Part shown: positions 22,878 through 31,448 of the stretch, in pieces | How positions within the stretch are numbered: the stretch's first letter is position 1 | How the letters are laid out: every line of letters starts with the position of its first letter | NCBI GenBank assembly: GCA_035509415.1 | Contig: DATJLQ010000233.1 | Span: forward strand, 1-64,000 | Length of the DNA stretch: 64,000 nucleotides | Source of the DNA: DATJLQ01 sp035509415 | GTDB lineage: Bacteria; Pseudomonadota; Alphaproteobacteria; JACZXZ01 | Direction of reading: 5' to 3' | Notes under the pieces: model-generated | What the model was told of the DNA's origin: nothing | The model's input: only the letters and a program-made list of their open reading frames with translations | Databases searched by the model: none | Position numbers and translations under genes: made by a program

Positions 22878-24188
22878 ATGTTCGCACGTAAAACAGGCAT
22901 GGGTGCGTTGCACCGAGCCGCGGCGACCATCCTCGCCGCGAGCGTCTTGGCGCTCGGCGCGGCAGAGGCGCATGCGGAGTCCGTGAAGATCGGCCTGGTC
23001 ACCTTTCTCTCGGGTCCCGCCGCCGCCCCGTTCGGCGTTCCGGCCCAGCACGCGGCCGACCTCATGATCGACGCCATCAACAAAGGCGAGCTGCCGGCGC
23101 CGTTCCACACCAAGGGCGTGGGCGGGGCGGCGATCGACTCCTTCTGGGTCGACGAGGCGGGGCCGGTCACCAAGGTGGTGCAGGACTTCCGCGACATGGT
23201 CGAGCGGCGCGACGTCAACGCGGTCGTGGGCTACGTCTCGTCGGGAAGCTGCCTCGGCATCGCCCCCGTGGCGGAGGAGCTGAAGAAGCTCACCGTCTTC
23301 TTCGACTGCGGCACGCCGCGCATCTTCGAGGCGGCGAAGCTCCATTACGTGTTCCGCACCAGTGCGACCGCGACCATGGATAGCGTCGGCGCCGCGCGCT
23401 ATCTCATGACCGAATTCCCGAAGATGAAGAGCTTCGGCGGCATCAACCAGAACTACGCCTGGGGCCAGGATTCGTGGCACGATTTCGAGGCCGCGATGAA
23501 GGACCTGAAGCCGAGTCTCGCGATCACCACCGTGCAGTTCCCGAAGCTGTTCGCGGGCCAGTACAGCGCCGAGATCTCGGCGCTGCTCGCGAGCCATTCG
23601 GACGTGATCCATTCGAGCTTCTTCGACGGCGACCTCGAGAGCTTCATCCTCCAGGCCGAGCCGCGCGGCCTGTTCCAGGAATCCCACGTCGTGTTCACGA
23701 CCGGCGAGACGGTGATGTTCCGCTTCGGCTCCAAGCTGCCCGACGGCACCATCCTCGGCGGGCGCGGCCCCTACGGCGTGCTCGCGCACCCGAGCGCCTT
23801 GAACACCTGGTTCCGCAAGAGCTTCATCGAGAAGTTCGGCACGCCGCCCACCTATCCCGCGTACCAGATGGCGAACGCGCTGCTCGGCGTCAAATTCGCC
23901 TACGACAAGGCCGCCAAGGCCCATCCGAATCCGAGCCAGGAGCAGGTGATCGAGGCGCTGACCCACGCGAAGTACGAAGGCATGGGCACCGAGATCGACA
24001 TGGCCAACGGCGACGGCCACCAGGCGATCACCGACACGGCCTATGGCGAGTACAAATACGACACCAAGACCGGCCAGCCGACCTTGACCCACATCGTCTA
24101 CTACCCGGCGGCGTGCGTGAACCCGCCGGCGAACATGAACAGCACCGACTGGCTCAAGGCGGGCATGCCTGGCGCCAAGTGCAAGTGA
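22878..24188 (+). CDS. Branched-chain-amino-acid-type ABC transporter substrate-binding protein (first of two)
   Basis: A 436-residue periplasmic binding protein of the LivJ/amide-type family (type I fold). The signal peptide covers about residues 1-34 (ending EAHAES). The mature protein opens with VKIGLVTFLSGPAAAPFG, the family's usual first strand. Lobes typical of the Peripla_BP_6 group follow (VNAVVGYVSSGSCLGIAPVAEE, FRTSATATMD). It captures the ligand for the permease and ATPase genes that follow. The ligand is not predictable; amino acids, amides and aromatic acids are known for this family. A clear AGGGAGGGTC ribosome site precedes the ATG. Confidence 0.9.
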   Translation: MFARKTGMGALHRAAATILAASVLALGAAEAHAESVKIGLVTFLSGPAAAPFGVPAQHAADLMIDAINKGELPAPFHTKGVGGAAIDSFWVDEAGPVTKVVQDFRDMVERRDVNAVVGYVSSGSCLGIAPVAEELKKLTVFFDCGTPRIFEAAKLHYVFRTSATATMDSVGAARYLMTEFPKMKSFGGINQNYAWGQDSWHDFEAAMKDLKPSLAITTVQFPKLFAGQYSAEISALLASHSDVIHSSFFDGDLESFILQAEPRGLFQESHVVFTTGETVMFRFGSKLPDGTILGGRGPYGVLAHPSALNTWFRKSFIEKFGTPPTYPAYQMANALLGVKFAYDKAAKAHPNPSQEQVIEALTHAKYEGMGTEIDMANGDGHQAITDTAYGEYKYDTKTGQPTLTHIVYYPAACVNPPANMNSTDWLKAGMPGAKCK

Positions 24189-24235
24189 GGCGTGCCGGAC
24201 TTCGCCCCTGACATGGCGGGCGGCGGGCGGGCCTC

Positions 24236-25159
24236 GTGCCCGACCCGCCGCTCGGATTTTCGATGTTGACCGCGCTCACGATCCTGGTGGACGGGCTCGT
24301 CTATTCGTCCTGGCTGTTCATCGTCGCGGTCGGTCTCACGCTGATCTTCGGCGTGATGAAGGTGCTCAACGTCGCCCATGGCGGCTTCTACTCGATCGGC
24401 GCCTACGCCGCCGCCTGGTCGATCGGCCTTTATTTCCAGGCGGGCTTCGCACCCTTGGGCGCCTACGCGCTCCTGATCCTCTCCGCGATCGTGAGCGGCG
24501 CCATCGTGGGCTTCGTGCTCGAGCGCGGCCTCTTGCGCTTCGTCTACGGACGCGACGAGGTGCTGGTCGTGCTCGTGACCTACGCCGTGTTCCTCATCCT
24601 CGAGAATCTCGTGCTCCAAATCTGGGGCGTGGACGCCTACCTCGCCTACCAGCCCGATTCCGGCCTCGGCGTCACCAAGCTCGACGGCCTCGCCTTCTCG
24701 AACTACGAATTGGCGCTCATCCCGACCGCGGGCCTGATCGGCTTCGGCCTCTGGTGGGGCTTGAACCGCACGCGCGCGGGCAAGGTGCTGCGCGCGGTGA
24801 TCCACGACCGCGAGATGGCGCTCGCCTTCGGCATCGACGTCCAGCGCCTGTTCACCGTCACCTTCGTGATCGGCGCGATCCTGGGTGCTTTCGGCGGTGC
24901 GGTCACGGCACCCATGATCTCGGTGACCCCCGGCATCGGCGTCGAGGTGATCGTGCTCGCCTTCGCGGTCGTGGTGATCAGCGGCTTGGGCAGCGTGCCG
25001 GGGACCATGGTCGGGGCGCTCATCGTGGGCCTGTGCCGCGCGGCCGCGGTGCATCTCCTGCCCCAGGTCGAGCTGTTCGTGATCTATGCGGTCATGTCGG
25101 TGGTGCTGATCGTGCGGCCCCAGGGCCTGTTCGGCACGAGCCAGCCGCGGCGCATCTGA
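24236..25159 (+). CDS. Liv-type ABC transporter permease (LivH-like)
   Basis: A 307-residue inner-membrane protein with about 8 hydrophobic segments and the LivH pattern: GLTLIFGVMKVLNVAHGGFYSIGAY near the N-terminus, and the cytoplasmic EAA-like loop in the middle (RTRAGKVLRAVIHDREMALAFGID). It forms half of the importer channel. The GTG at 24236 gives this length; the ATG at 24263, nine codons later, is an equally good start. The next permease starts one base after this stop. Confidence 0.92.
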   Translation: MPDPPLGFSMLTALTILVDGLVYSSWLFIVAVGLTLIFGVMKVLNVAHGGFYSIGAYAAAWSIGLYFQAGFAPLGAYALLILSAIVSGAIVGFVLERGLLRFVYGRDEVLVVLVTYAVFLILENLVLQIWGVDAYLAYQPDSGLGVTKLDGLAFSNYELALIPTAGLIGFGLWWGLNRTRAGKVLRAVIHDREMALAFGIDVQRLFTVTFVIGAILGAFGGAVTAPMISVTPGIGVEVIVLAFAVVVISGLGSVPGTMVGALIVGLCRAAAVHLLPQVELFVIYAVMSVVLIVRPQGLFGTSQPRRI

Positions 25160-25160
25160 G

Positions 25161-26120
25161 ATGCGCATGGACCGCACGACCCGAGCGCTCCTTGCGGCCG
25201 CTGTCCTCCTGATCGGCGCGAGCTTCCTCATCCCCGACTGGGTGATCTTCCTCGCGACCGTGATCGTGGCCAAGGCGCTGGTCGTGCTCGGGCTCGTGAT
25301 CCTGTGGCGCACGGGGCTCATGTCCTTCGGCCAGGCGCTCTATTACGGGCTCGCGGGCTACGCCGTCGGCCTCGCGCAGGCCGAGCTCGGCGTGCGCGAC
25401 GCGTTCCTCCTGGTCGGCATCGGCATCCTGAGCTCGGCGGCGATCGCGCTCGTGCTCGGCTTCCTCCTCGCGCGCTACCGCGACATTTTCTTCGCCATGC
25501 TGAGCCTCGCCTTCTCGATGATCTTCTACGGCACGCTGGTGCGTAGCGAGACCCTCGGCAGCACCGACGGCTTCTCGATCCTGCTGCCGCATTTCCTCGG
25601 CTACGCGCCCGGGAGCCGCGCCGCCGGGCACGATCTCCTGATTCTCACCGTCGTGCTCGCGGCGGCGGCGGCCTGGCTCGTGCACCGCTATCTCGCCTCG
25701 CCCATGGGCCATCTCACGACGGCGATCCGCGACAACGAGATTCGGGTCGAGTATCTGGGCTACTCGGTCGAGCGCGCGATCCGGGTCAAGTACGTGCTCG
25801 CGGCGGCACTCGCGGGTGCGGGCGGCGCCCTCGTGGTGCTCGCGGTCGGCCATGTCGATCCCGATTCCACATACTGGACCACGTCGGGCGAGTTCGTGTT
25901 CGTGACCATCCTCTCGGGAGCGGGCAGCGTGCTCGCCCCCTTCCTCGGCTCGGCGCTGTTCGAGACGCTGCGCGCCTACGCGACCGACTACGCACCCCAT
26001 AGCTGGCAGATGGTGCTCGGCGTGTGCCTCCTGCTCCTGATCCTGTTCATGCCCCAGGGCGTGTGGTCGCTGTTCGGGCGCGTGCGCCGGCTCGGCGCCA
26101 AGGACAAGGTCGCGTCATGA
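25161..26120 (+). CDS. Liv-type ABC transporter permease (LivM-like)
   Basis: A 319-residue inner-membrane protein with about 9 hydrophobic segments. The LivM hallmarks are VVLGLVILWRTGLMSFGQALYYGLAGY early in the protein and the coupling loop SPMGHLTTAIRDNEIRVEYLGYSV near residue 185. It pairs with the LivH-like protein to make the channel. The stop overlaps the ATPase start in ATGA (26117-26120), so translation is coupled to livG. Confidence 0.92.
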   Translation: MRMDRTTRALLAAAVLLIGASFLIPDWVIFLATVIVAKALVVLGLVILWRTGLMSFGQALYYGLAGYAVGLAQAELGVRDAFLLVGIGILSSAAIALVLGFLLARYRDIFFAMLSLAFSMIFYGTLVRSETLGSTDGFSILLPHFLGYAPGSRAAGHDLLILTVVLAAAAAWLVHRYLASPMGHLTTAIRDNEIRVEYLGYSVERAIRVKYVLAAALAGAGGALVVLAVGHVDPDSTYWTTSGEFVFVTILSGAGSVLAPFLGSALFETLRAYATDYAPHSWQMVLGVCLLLLILFMPQGVWSLFGRVRRLGAKDKVAS

Positions 26121-26899
26121 CCGCGCTCCTCGAAGTCAGGAACCTCAACAAATCCTTCGGCTCGGTCGTGGCCGCGAACGACATCACGGTCTCGGTCGCG
26201 GACGGCGAGGTGGTCGGCATCATCGGCTCGAACGGCGCCGGCAAGACCACCTTCGTCAACATGGTGACCGGCTACATGAAGCCGACCAGCGGCACGATCG
26301 AGTTCCAGGGCCGCGACATCACCATGCTCCCGACCCGGCGCGTGATCGCGGCCGGCATTTCGCGCTCGTTCCAGGTGCCGCAGGTGTTCTCGACCGCGAC
26401 GGTGGCCGACAATCTCCTCATCGCCTATGGAATCGCGCAAGGAACGCGCTATCCGCTCTGGCGCCCGCTGCACCACGGCGCGCGCGTGGACGCGGTCGAC
26501 GCCGCCCTCGAGCGCTTCGGCATCCTCAATTACCGCAACCTCGAGGCGGGCCTCTTGCCGCAGGGGGTGCGGAAGCTCCTCGACATCGCCATGGCGACCG
26601 TGCGCGGCCCGCGCCTTCTTTTGCTCGACGAACCGACCAGCGGCATCAGCGTCGAGGAGAAGTTCGGCATCATGGACGTGATCATGGCGGCGCTCAGGGC
26701 CGAGCGCTGCGCGGTGCTGTTCGTCGAGCACGACATGGAGATCGTCGGGCGCTATGCCGAGCGCGTGATCGCCTTCGCCGAGGGCACCATCATCGCCGAG
26801 GGCGCACCCGCCGCCGTGATCGCCGACCCGCAGGTGCGGCGCTACGTCACGGGCGAGCCGGTCGGCGCGCGCCGGTTCCGCGCCGCGCCGGCGTCGTGA
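26117..26899 (+). CDS. livG: Liv-type ABC transporter ATP-binding protein (LivG-like)
   Basis: A 260-residue ATPase. Walker A is GSNGAGKTT (near residue 37) and Walker B is LLLLDEPTSG (near residue 170). The signature region before it reads LLPQGVRKLLDIAMA in place of the usual LSxGQ, a looser form seen in some LivG proteins. The long insert between the two motifs and the C-terminal PAAVIADPQVRRYV are LivG features. ATG 26117 was chosen because it overlaps the livM stop. Its TGA overlaps a GTG that begins the unusual start-stop chain leading to livF. Confidence 0.92.
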   Translation: MTALLEVRNLNKSFGSVVAANDITVSVADGEVVGIIGSNGAGKTTFVNMVTGYMKPTSGTIEFQGRDITMLPTRRVIAAGISRSFQVPQVFSTATVADNLLIAYGIAQGTRYPLWRPLHHGARVDAVDAALERFGILNYRNLEAGLLPQGVRKLLDIAMATVRGPRLLLLDEPTSGISVEEKFGIMDVIMAALRAERCAVLFVEHDMEIVGRYAERVIAFAEGTIIAEGAPAAVIADPQVRRYVTGEPVGARRFRAAPAS

Positions 26900-26955
26900 G
26901 AGCGTCGTCGTGAGCGCGTCGTCGTGAGCGCGTCGTCATGAGGGCATCGGCATGA
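26896..26955 (+). repeat. 14-bp tandem repeat forming a start-stop relay between livG and livF
   Basis: TGA trinucleotides recur every 14 bp at 26897, 26911, 26925, 26939 and 26953, each within GTGA or ATGA (26896, 26910, 26924, 26938, 26952). Each start codon opens a five-codon ORF (peptides MRASS, MSASS, MSASS, MRASA) whose stop overlaps the next start. The last overlap is the ATG of livF. The first three repeat units differ at only one or two bases; the fourth is more diverged. This is a stretched version of the normal 4-bp gene overlap. Confidence 0.9.
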
Positions 26956-27620
26956 GCTTGGCCGTCGAGGGCCTCGACGTCGATATCGGCGCGACGCGCA
27001 TCATCCGCGGCGCCCAATTGGTCATGTCTCCCGGTGCCATGTGCGGCCTCATCGGGCTCAACGGCGCGGGCAAGACCACCTTCATGCGCAGCGTGATGGG
27101 GTTCCTCAAGCCGCGCGCGGGCACGATCCGCTTCGGCGACGCCGAGCTCGACCGGCTCCCGCCGTTCGCGCGCGCGCGGCTCGGCATCGGCTACATGCCC
27201 GAGGACCGGAAGCTCATGCCCGACTTCACGGTCGAGGACAATGTGCTGCTACCGGCACTCGCCGTGCCGCGCAAGGACGCGGCCGAGCGCCTCGACTGGA
27301 TCTACGGGCTCATGCCCGAGATCGTCCCCTTCAAGGCGCGGCGCGCGAGCCAGCTCTCGGGCGGCCAGCAGAAGATGGTGGCGCTCGCGCGCGCCCTCAT
27401 GTGCGGCACCAAGCTCCTCTTGCTCGACGAGCCGTTCGAGGGCCTGGCGCCTGCGCTCGCGCGCCGGCTCGGCGAAGTGCTCGCGAAGCTGCCGGGCTCG
27501 GGGCTGAGCGTGCTCATGGCGGAATCGAACGAGACCCATGTGGGCGATCTCCTCGACGAGGTGTTCGTGATCGACCGAGGCACGATCGCGCGGCGCGCGG
27601 GCCCGGCGCCGATGGTCTGA
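26952..27620 (+). CDS. livF: Liv-type ABC transporter ATP-binding protein (LivF-like)
   Basis: A 222-residue ATPase, slightly short for LivF (about 235). Walker A is GLNGAGKTT (near residue 36), the signature is LSGGQQKMVALARAL (near 133), and Walker B is LLLLDEPFEGLAP (near 155). It forms the ATPase dimer with LivG. The ATG overlaps the last stop of the 14-bp repeat chain. ATG 26938 is out of frame, so 26952 is the supported start. It is followed by a 138-bp gap and a second binding protein. Confidence 0.93.
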   Translation: MSLAVEGLDVDIGATRIIRGAQLVMSPGAMCGLIGLNGAGKTTFMRSVMGFLKPRAGTIRFGDAELDRLPPFARARLGIGYMPEDRKLMPDFTVEDNVLLPALAVPRKDAAERLDWIYGLMPEIVPFKARRASQLSGGQQKMVALARALMCGTKLLLLDEPFEGLAPALARRLGEVLAKLPGSGLSVLMAESNETHVGDLLDEVFVIDRGTIARRAGPAPMV

Positions 27621-27758
27621 GGCGCGCCTGCCCGATTGCGCCGGTAACGCCGCGAATTCCCGGGCAGATTCGCGCATACTAGAAATCGCTCATAAATCCG
27701 GCTAGGCTTCCCGCTCGATAAGATAAAAAGTCTCGAACGATAAAAGGGGAGGATAAGA

Positions 27759-29030
27759 ATGCCCATCATCGCGAAAGGATGGCGCGCGCTCGCCCTTGGG
27801 GCCGCGACACTCGCCCTTGCGGTCGGCCTCGACGCCGTGTCCGCAACAATGCCGGCCGCCGCCGCCGAGCCGATCAAGATCGGCTTCAGCCTGGGCCTCA
27901 CGGGCGGCAACGCGCCCAACGGCAATCAGCTCCTGCTCGCGATGGAGCTCTGGCGCGACAACATCAACAAGCGCGGCGGCCTGCTCGGCCGGCCGGTCGA
28001 GTTCGTCTATTACGACGACCAGACCATGCCGCCGAACGAGCCCGCGATCTACACCAAGCTGATCGAGGTCGATCATGTCGACCTTCTGCTCGGGCCCTAC
28101 GGCACAAACCAGATCGTGGCCGGCCTGCCGGTGATCGCGCAGCACAAATTCACCACCATCGGCATCCTCGGCACCGGCGCCAACGGCCAGATCCACTACA
28201 AGAACTATTTCTCGATGATCCCCTTGGGCCAGGATCCGAACCGTAATTTCTCCAAGGGCTTCTTCGACCTCGCGATGGCGCAGCATCCGAAGCCCAAGAC
28301 GATCGCGATCGTCGGCGCCGACGCCGAGTTCGGCAAGAACTCGACCGACGGGGCGCGCGACAATGCCAAGGCCGCGGGCCTCAAGATCGTCTACGACCAG
28401 CGCTATCCGCCGAATACGACCGACTTCACCTCCATCGTGCGCGCGATCCAGGCGACCGACCCGGACATCGTGTTCATCGCGTCCTATCCGCCGGATTCGG
28501 TGGGCTTCGTGCGCGCGGCGGCCGAGGTCGGGCTCCGGCCCAAGATGATGGGCGGCACGATGATCGGGCTCCTCGCGACGCCGCTCAAGATCCAGATGGG
28601 CCCGCTCATGAACGGCTACGTCAACAACGAGATCTTCGTGCCCGCGTTCAAGTTCAAGGGCACCGAGGCGATGCTCAAGGAGTACCAGGAACGCGCCAAG
28701 GGAAAGCGCGTCGATCCGCTCGGCTACGGCTTCGCGCCCTTCGGCTACGCCGCGGCGCAAGTGCTGGGCGAAGCGGTCGAGGGCGCCAAGAGCCTCAATC
28801 AGGAGAAGATCGCGGACTATCTGCGCAGCCACAGCTTCTCGACCGTCGCGGGCGAGATCGCCTTCGGGAAGGACGGCGAATGGGTGCATCCGCGCATGGC
28901 CTTCACCCAGTGGCAGGGCCTGACCGACCACAGCCTCGACCAGCTCAAGGACCCGAAGCATTGGGTCGTGGTCTGGCCGGCGAAGTACAAGACCGGAAAC
29001 CTCATCTACCCCTATAGCAAGGCCAAGTGA
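27759..29030 (+). CDS. Branched-chain-amino-acid-type ABC transporter substrate-binding protein (second of two)
   Basis: A 423-residue periplasmic binding protein with a signal peptide of about 36 residues (ending AAAAEP) and the opening strand IKIGFSLGLTGGNAPNG, typical of Peripla_BP_6 proteins. The segments VEFVYYDDQTMPPNEPAIYTK and the lobe-two AIVGADAEFGKN are also typical. It differs clearly from the 22878 protein, so the single Liv importer seems to be served by two binding proteins. A GGGGAGGA ribosome site precedes the ATG in an AT-rich 138-bp leader that may hold its own promoter. Confidence 0.9.
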   Translation: MPIIAKGWRALALGAATLALAVGLDAVSATMPAAAAEPIKIGFSLGLTGGNAPNGNQLLLAMELWRDNINKRGGLLGRPVEFVYYDDQTMPPNEPAIYTKLIEVDHVDLLLGPYGTNQIVAGLPVIAQHKFTTIGILGTGANGQIHYKNYFSMIPLGQDPNRNFSKGFFDLAMAQHPKPKTIAIVGADAEFGKNSTDGARDNAKAAGLKIVYDQRYPPNTTDFTSIVRAIQATDPDIVFIASYPPDSVGFVRAAAEVGLRPKMMGGTMIGLLATPLKIQMGPLMNGYVNNEIFVPAFKFKGTEAMLKEYQERAKGKRVDPLGYGFAPFGYAAAQVLGEAVEGAKSLNQEKIADYLRSHSFSTVAGEIAFGKDGEWVHPRMAFTQWQGLTDHSLDQLKDPKHWVVVWPAKYKTGNLIYPYSKAK

Positions 29031-29034
29031 CGCC

Positions 29035-29988
29035 GTGCATCTCGTAACGATCGAGCGCCCGGGTGCGGAGCCGAGCCCGGGTGCGCTCCTGGGCTCGGAA
29101 GTCCTCGTCTTCGCGGCGGCGGGCGACGCGTTGCCCGCGGCGCGCGGGATTCCGGGCTCGATGCGCGCGATCCTCGAGGCGGGCGAGCCCGCGCTCGATC
29201 TCGTGCGCCGCATGCTCGACGCGGCGCAAGGCCTCTCCGCGGCCGAGCGCTTGCGCGACCAGGGGGCGCTCGTGCCGCGCGCGCGGGCGACATTGCTCGC
29301 CCCCGTGCCGGACCCGCTTCTGATCCTTTCCTGCGGCATGAATTACCGCGCGCATTTGGCCGAGATGAAGACGCCGGTGCCCGAGCGGCCCGCCGCCTTC
29401 ACCAAGAACGCCGCACAACTCATCGGGCCCGAGGCACCCATCCTGTTACCGCCGTCGAACCCCGACATGGTCGATTGGGAGGGCGAGCTCACGGTGGTGA
29501 TCGGCCGCGCGTGCCATCGCGTGAGTGCGAAGGAGGCGCTCGCCCACGTCGCGGGCTACACCATCGTCAATGACGTCTCGGCGCGCGATTGGGTCGCCCC
29601 CGTATTCGCGTCGCAAGGGGTCATGGGCGCCATCCACGCCTGGGAGCACAATCTTCTGGGGAAGCAGTTCCCCACCTTCTGCCCGATGGGCCCGGCCCTG
29701 GTCACGCGCGACGAGATTCCCGACCCCGGCGATCTCCATCTCGAGACCCGGCTCAACGGCAAGGTCATGCAATCGACCAGCACCAGCGACCTCGTGTTCG
29801 GGGTCGCGGAGCTCATCGCCTATTATTCCCAGTTCTATCGCTTCCGCCCGGGCGACGCGATCACCACCGGCTCGCCCGCGGGCGTGGGCTACGGCCGCAA
29901 TCCCAAGGTCTTCATGCGCGCGGGCGACCGGATCGAGGTCGAGATCGAGAAGATCGGCGTGCTGGCGAACCCGGTCGCGGCCGGCTGA
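29035..29988 (+). CDS. Fumarylacetoacetate hydrolase family protein
   Basis: A 317-residue protein with a GTG start 4 bp after the binding-protein stop. The C-terminal FAH domain starts near residue 95 (LILSCGMNYRAHLAEM). It contains the metal ligand region DWEGELTVVIGR (near residue 145), NDVSARD (near 182) and the C-terminal TTGSPAGVGYGR loop. These enzymes cut or decarboxylate beta-diketo acids, for example fumarylpyruvate or 2-oxo-hept-3-ene-dioate. Tight linkage to the second binding protein suggests it acts on a product of the imported compound. Confidence 0.87.
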   Translation: MHLVTIERPGAEPSPGALLGSEVLVFAAAGDALPAARGIPGSMRAILEAGEPALDLVRRMLDAAQGLSAAERLRDQGALVPRARATLLAPVPDPLLILSCGMNYRAHLAEMKTPVPERPAAFTKNAAQLIGPEAPILLPPSNPDMVDWEGELTVVIGRACHRVSAKEALAHVAGYTIVNDVSARDWVAPVFASQGVMGAIHAWEHNLLGKQFPTFCPMGPALVTRDEIPDPGDLHLETRLNGKVMQSTSTSDLVFGVAELIAYYSQFYRFRPGDAITTGSPAGVGYGRNPKVFMRAGDRIEVEIEKIGVLANPVAAG

Positions 29989-30117
29989 GGGGCCGGCGCC
30001 GCGGGCCCGCGGGATTTGCCCGGTCCGGGACGCTCATGTAGACTTGCTTCAACGAGACGGGGCCGGAAGCGCTTCGAATCCCGCCCGCCCCCAGGAAACG
30101 CGAACCAGGAGGCCAAC

Positions 30118-30660
30118 ATGCCGGTCGCCGCGCTCGATTCCGAGACCCACGCCCACGGTCCGTCCAAGGCCCACGCGAAGCCGGAGCCCGCGCTCAAGCT
30201 CAATTTCATGTCCCACGGCACGCTCGAATCCCTCGATCTCGAGTTCGCGCGCCGCTTCTTCGAGGAATTCCTCGGCATGGACGTGGTACAGACGAGCCCG
30301 ATCTCGCTCCTGATCCGCTTGGGCGGCAACAACACGATCGCGGTCGTGAAGGCGAAGAAGAAGGAGCCCATGTCCCTCCTCAACCATAACGGCCTCGACG
30401 TCGAGACCCAGGAGGAGGTCGACGCCGCGTACCGCACCGTGATGGAGCAGAAGGACGTCTGGAAGCTCACCAAGATCTCGAAGCCGATCCTGCAGCACGG
30501 GACCTACAGCTTCTATTTCTGGGACGCGGACCAGAATTGCTGGGAAATCCTGTCCAATCCCAAGGGCGGCTATTCGTGGCTGTTCGAGCTCGGCGATCTC
30601 GAGGGCAAGGGCCACCAGGACCGCAACTTCAAGCGCCCGGGGGTGAAGACCCAGCCCTGA
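30118..30660 (+). CDS. VOC-fold (glyoxalase/extradiol dioxygenase-like) protein
   Basis: A 180-residue protein with one vicinal-oxygen-chelate module. The strand SHGTLESLDLEFARRFFEEFLGM gives the first histidine (near residue 32), LLNHNGLDV the second (near 83), and QNCWEILSNP the glutamate (near 142). That is the His-His-Glu metal set of extradiol dioxygenases and related enzymes. The first 25 residues are a hydrophilic His/Ala/Pro extension with no known role. Substrate unknown. It lies between the FAH-family gene and a Rieske ferredoxin, consistent with a ring-cleavage or isomerase step. AGGAGG ribosome site 5 bases before the ATG. Confidence 0.8.
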   Translation: MPVAALDSETHAHGPSKAHAKPEPALKLNFMSHGTLESLDLEFARRFFEEFLGMDVVQTSPISLLIRLGGNNTIAVVKAKKKEPMSLLNHNGLDVETQEEVDAAYRTVMEQKDVWKLTKISKPILQHGTYSFYFWDADQNCWEILSNPKGGYSWLFELGDLEGKGHQDRNFKRPGVKTQP

Positions 30661-30810
30661 GGCACGGCGTCGAAACGTCCGTCGATCCTCGGCCGTCCGG
30701 TGACCGGGCGCGCGTTGGCGCCGATCGGGCGCCGAATTCGTTGCGACCGGACCTCGATATTCGACCCAATCACCTTCGATCGAAAGCGAACGGAAGCGAG
30801 GAGACTACGC

Positions 30811-31116
30811 ATGGCATGGCAGCGGGTGGCGTCGGTCAAGGACGTGACGGAGGGGGACGGGTTCGCCGTCACGGTCGGCAGCCTCGAGATCGCGCTCTAC
30901 AAGCTCGGCGACAAATATTTCGCGCTCGAGGACGTGTGTCCCCACGCCTACGCGCTGCTCTCGACCGGCTTCGTCGAGGGCGAGAAGGTCTCCTGCCCCA
31001 TGCACGGCGCCGAGTTCCACATCCCGACCGGGAAATGCCTCGGGCCGCCCGCGGACCGCGATCTCGCGACCTATCCGGTCAAGATCGAGGGCGACGATCT
31101 GCTCATCGACGCGTGA
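30811..31116 (+). CDS. Rieske [2Fe-2S] ferredoxin
   Basis: A 101-residue protein of the small soluble Rieske type. The cluster motifs are CPHAYALL (Cys/His near residue 43) and CPMHGAEF (Cys/His near residue 62), giving two Cys and two His ligands. It lacks a signal peptide and the bc1 disulfide cysteines, so it resembles the ferredoxin partners of ring-hydroxylating dioxygenases or NirD-like proteins. No oxygenase lies beside it; the nearest one is at 61026. A GAGGAG ribosome site precedes the ATG. Confidence 0.9.
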   Translation: MAWQRVASVKDVTEGDGFAVTVGSLEIALYKLGDKYFALEDVCPHAYALLSTGFVEGEKVSCPMHGAEFHIPTGKCLGPPADRDLATYPVKIEGDDLLIDA

Positions 31117-31448
31117 GCGGCCGATAAGATAGTTGCCGCTCGGTGCGCCGCCGGGCGCCTGCATGGCGCGCTCGGAAATGCCTCGGCCCGCGCTCGAAAA
31201 CCGCTCGATTGCGCGCACGCGCGCGATCGCCGCGGCCGTTCGAGGTCTCCCAAACTTACCGCTGAATGGGACGGGTCTTAATGGTTCGACCGCGTCCGCC
31301 GCGGCGAATCGCGCGCTGCCGATTCGGCAGCGGCCATGGCAAAAAAAGCTTCTACTCGGCTCACAGGTTCTATGACACGATTTTCTCCGTATTGCGCGCC
31401 GGGCGCGCGAGCAATCGCAACCGGAACGACGTCGAAGGTGGGGCAATC
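31117..31448. other. 332-bp intergenic region before the second ABC operon
   Basis: No supported gene. It holds a perfect 8-bp inverted repeat (CGCTGCCG / CGGCAGCG, 31314-31332, 3-base loop), the palindrome GCCATGGC, and a run of seven A at 31341-31347. Sequence after 31360 is relatively AT-rich and probably contains the promoter for 31449. No sigma-70 pair was clear enough to annotate. Confidence 0.5.
31314..31332. promoter_or_regulatory. Perfect 8-bp inverted repeat upstream of the NMT1-type ABC operon
   Basis: Arms 31314-31321 and 31325-31332 are exact complements with a 3-base loop, about 117 bp upstream of the binding-protein ATG. There is no following T-tract on either strand, so an operator is more likely than an intrinsic terminator for 31116. 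Confidence 0.35.

Noticed and set aside
26896..26955. CRISPR-like or mobile-element repeats for the 14-, 15- and 18-bp tandem repeats in the window.
   Set aside because: Units are far too short, directly adjacent without spacers, and there are no cas genes, transposases or terminal inverted repeats nearby.
31314..31332. An intrinsic terminator after the Rieske ferredoxin.
   Set aside because: The hairpin is perfect but has no T-run on either strand and lies 198 bp after the stop, so it is listed only as an inverted repeat.
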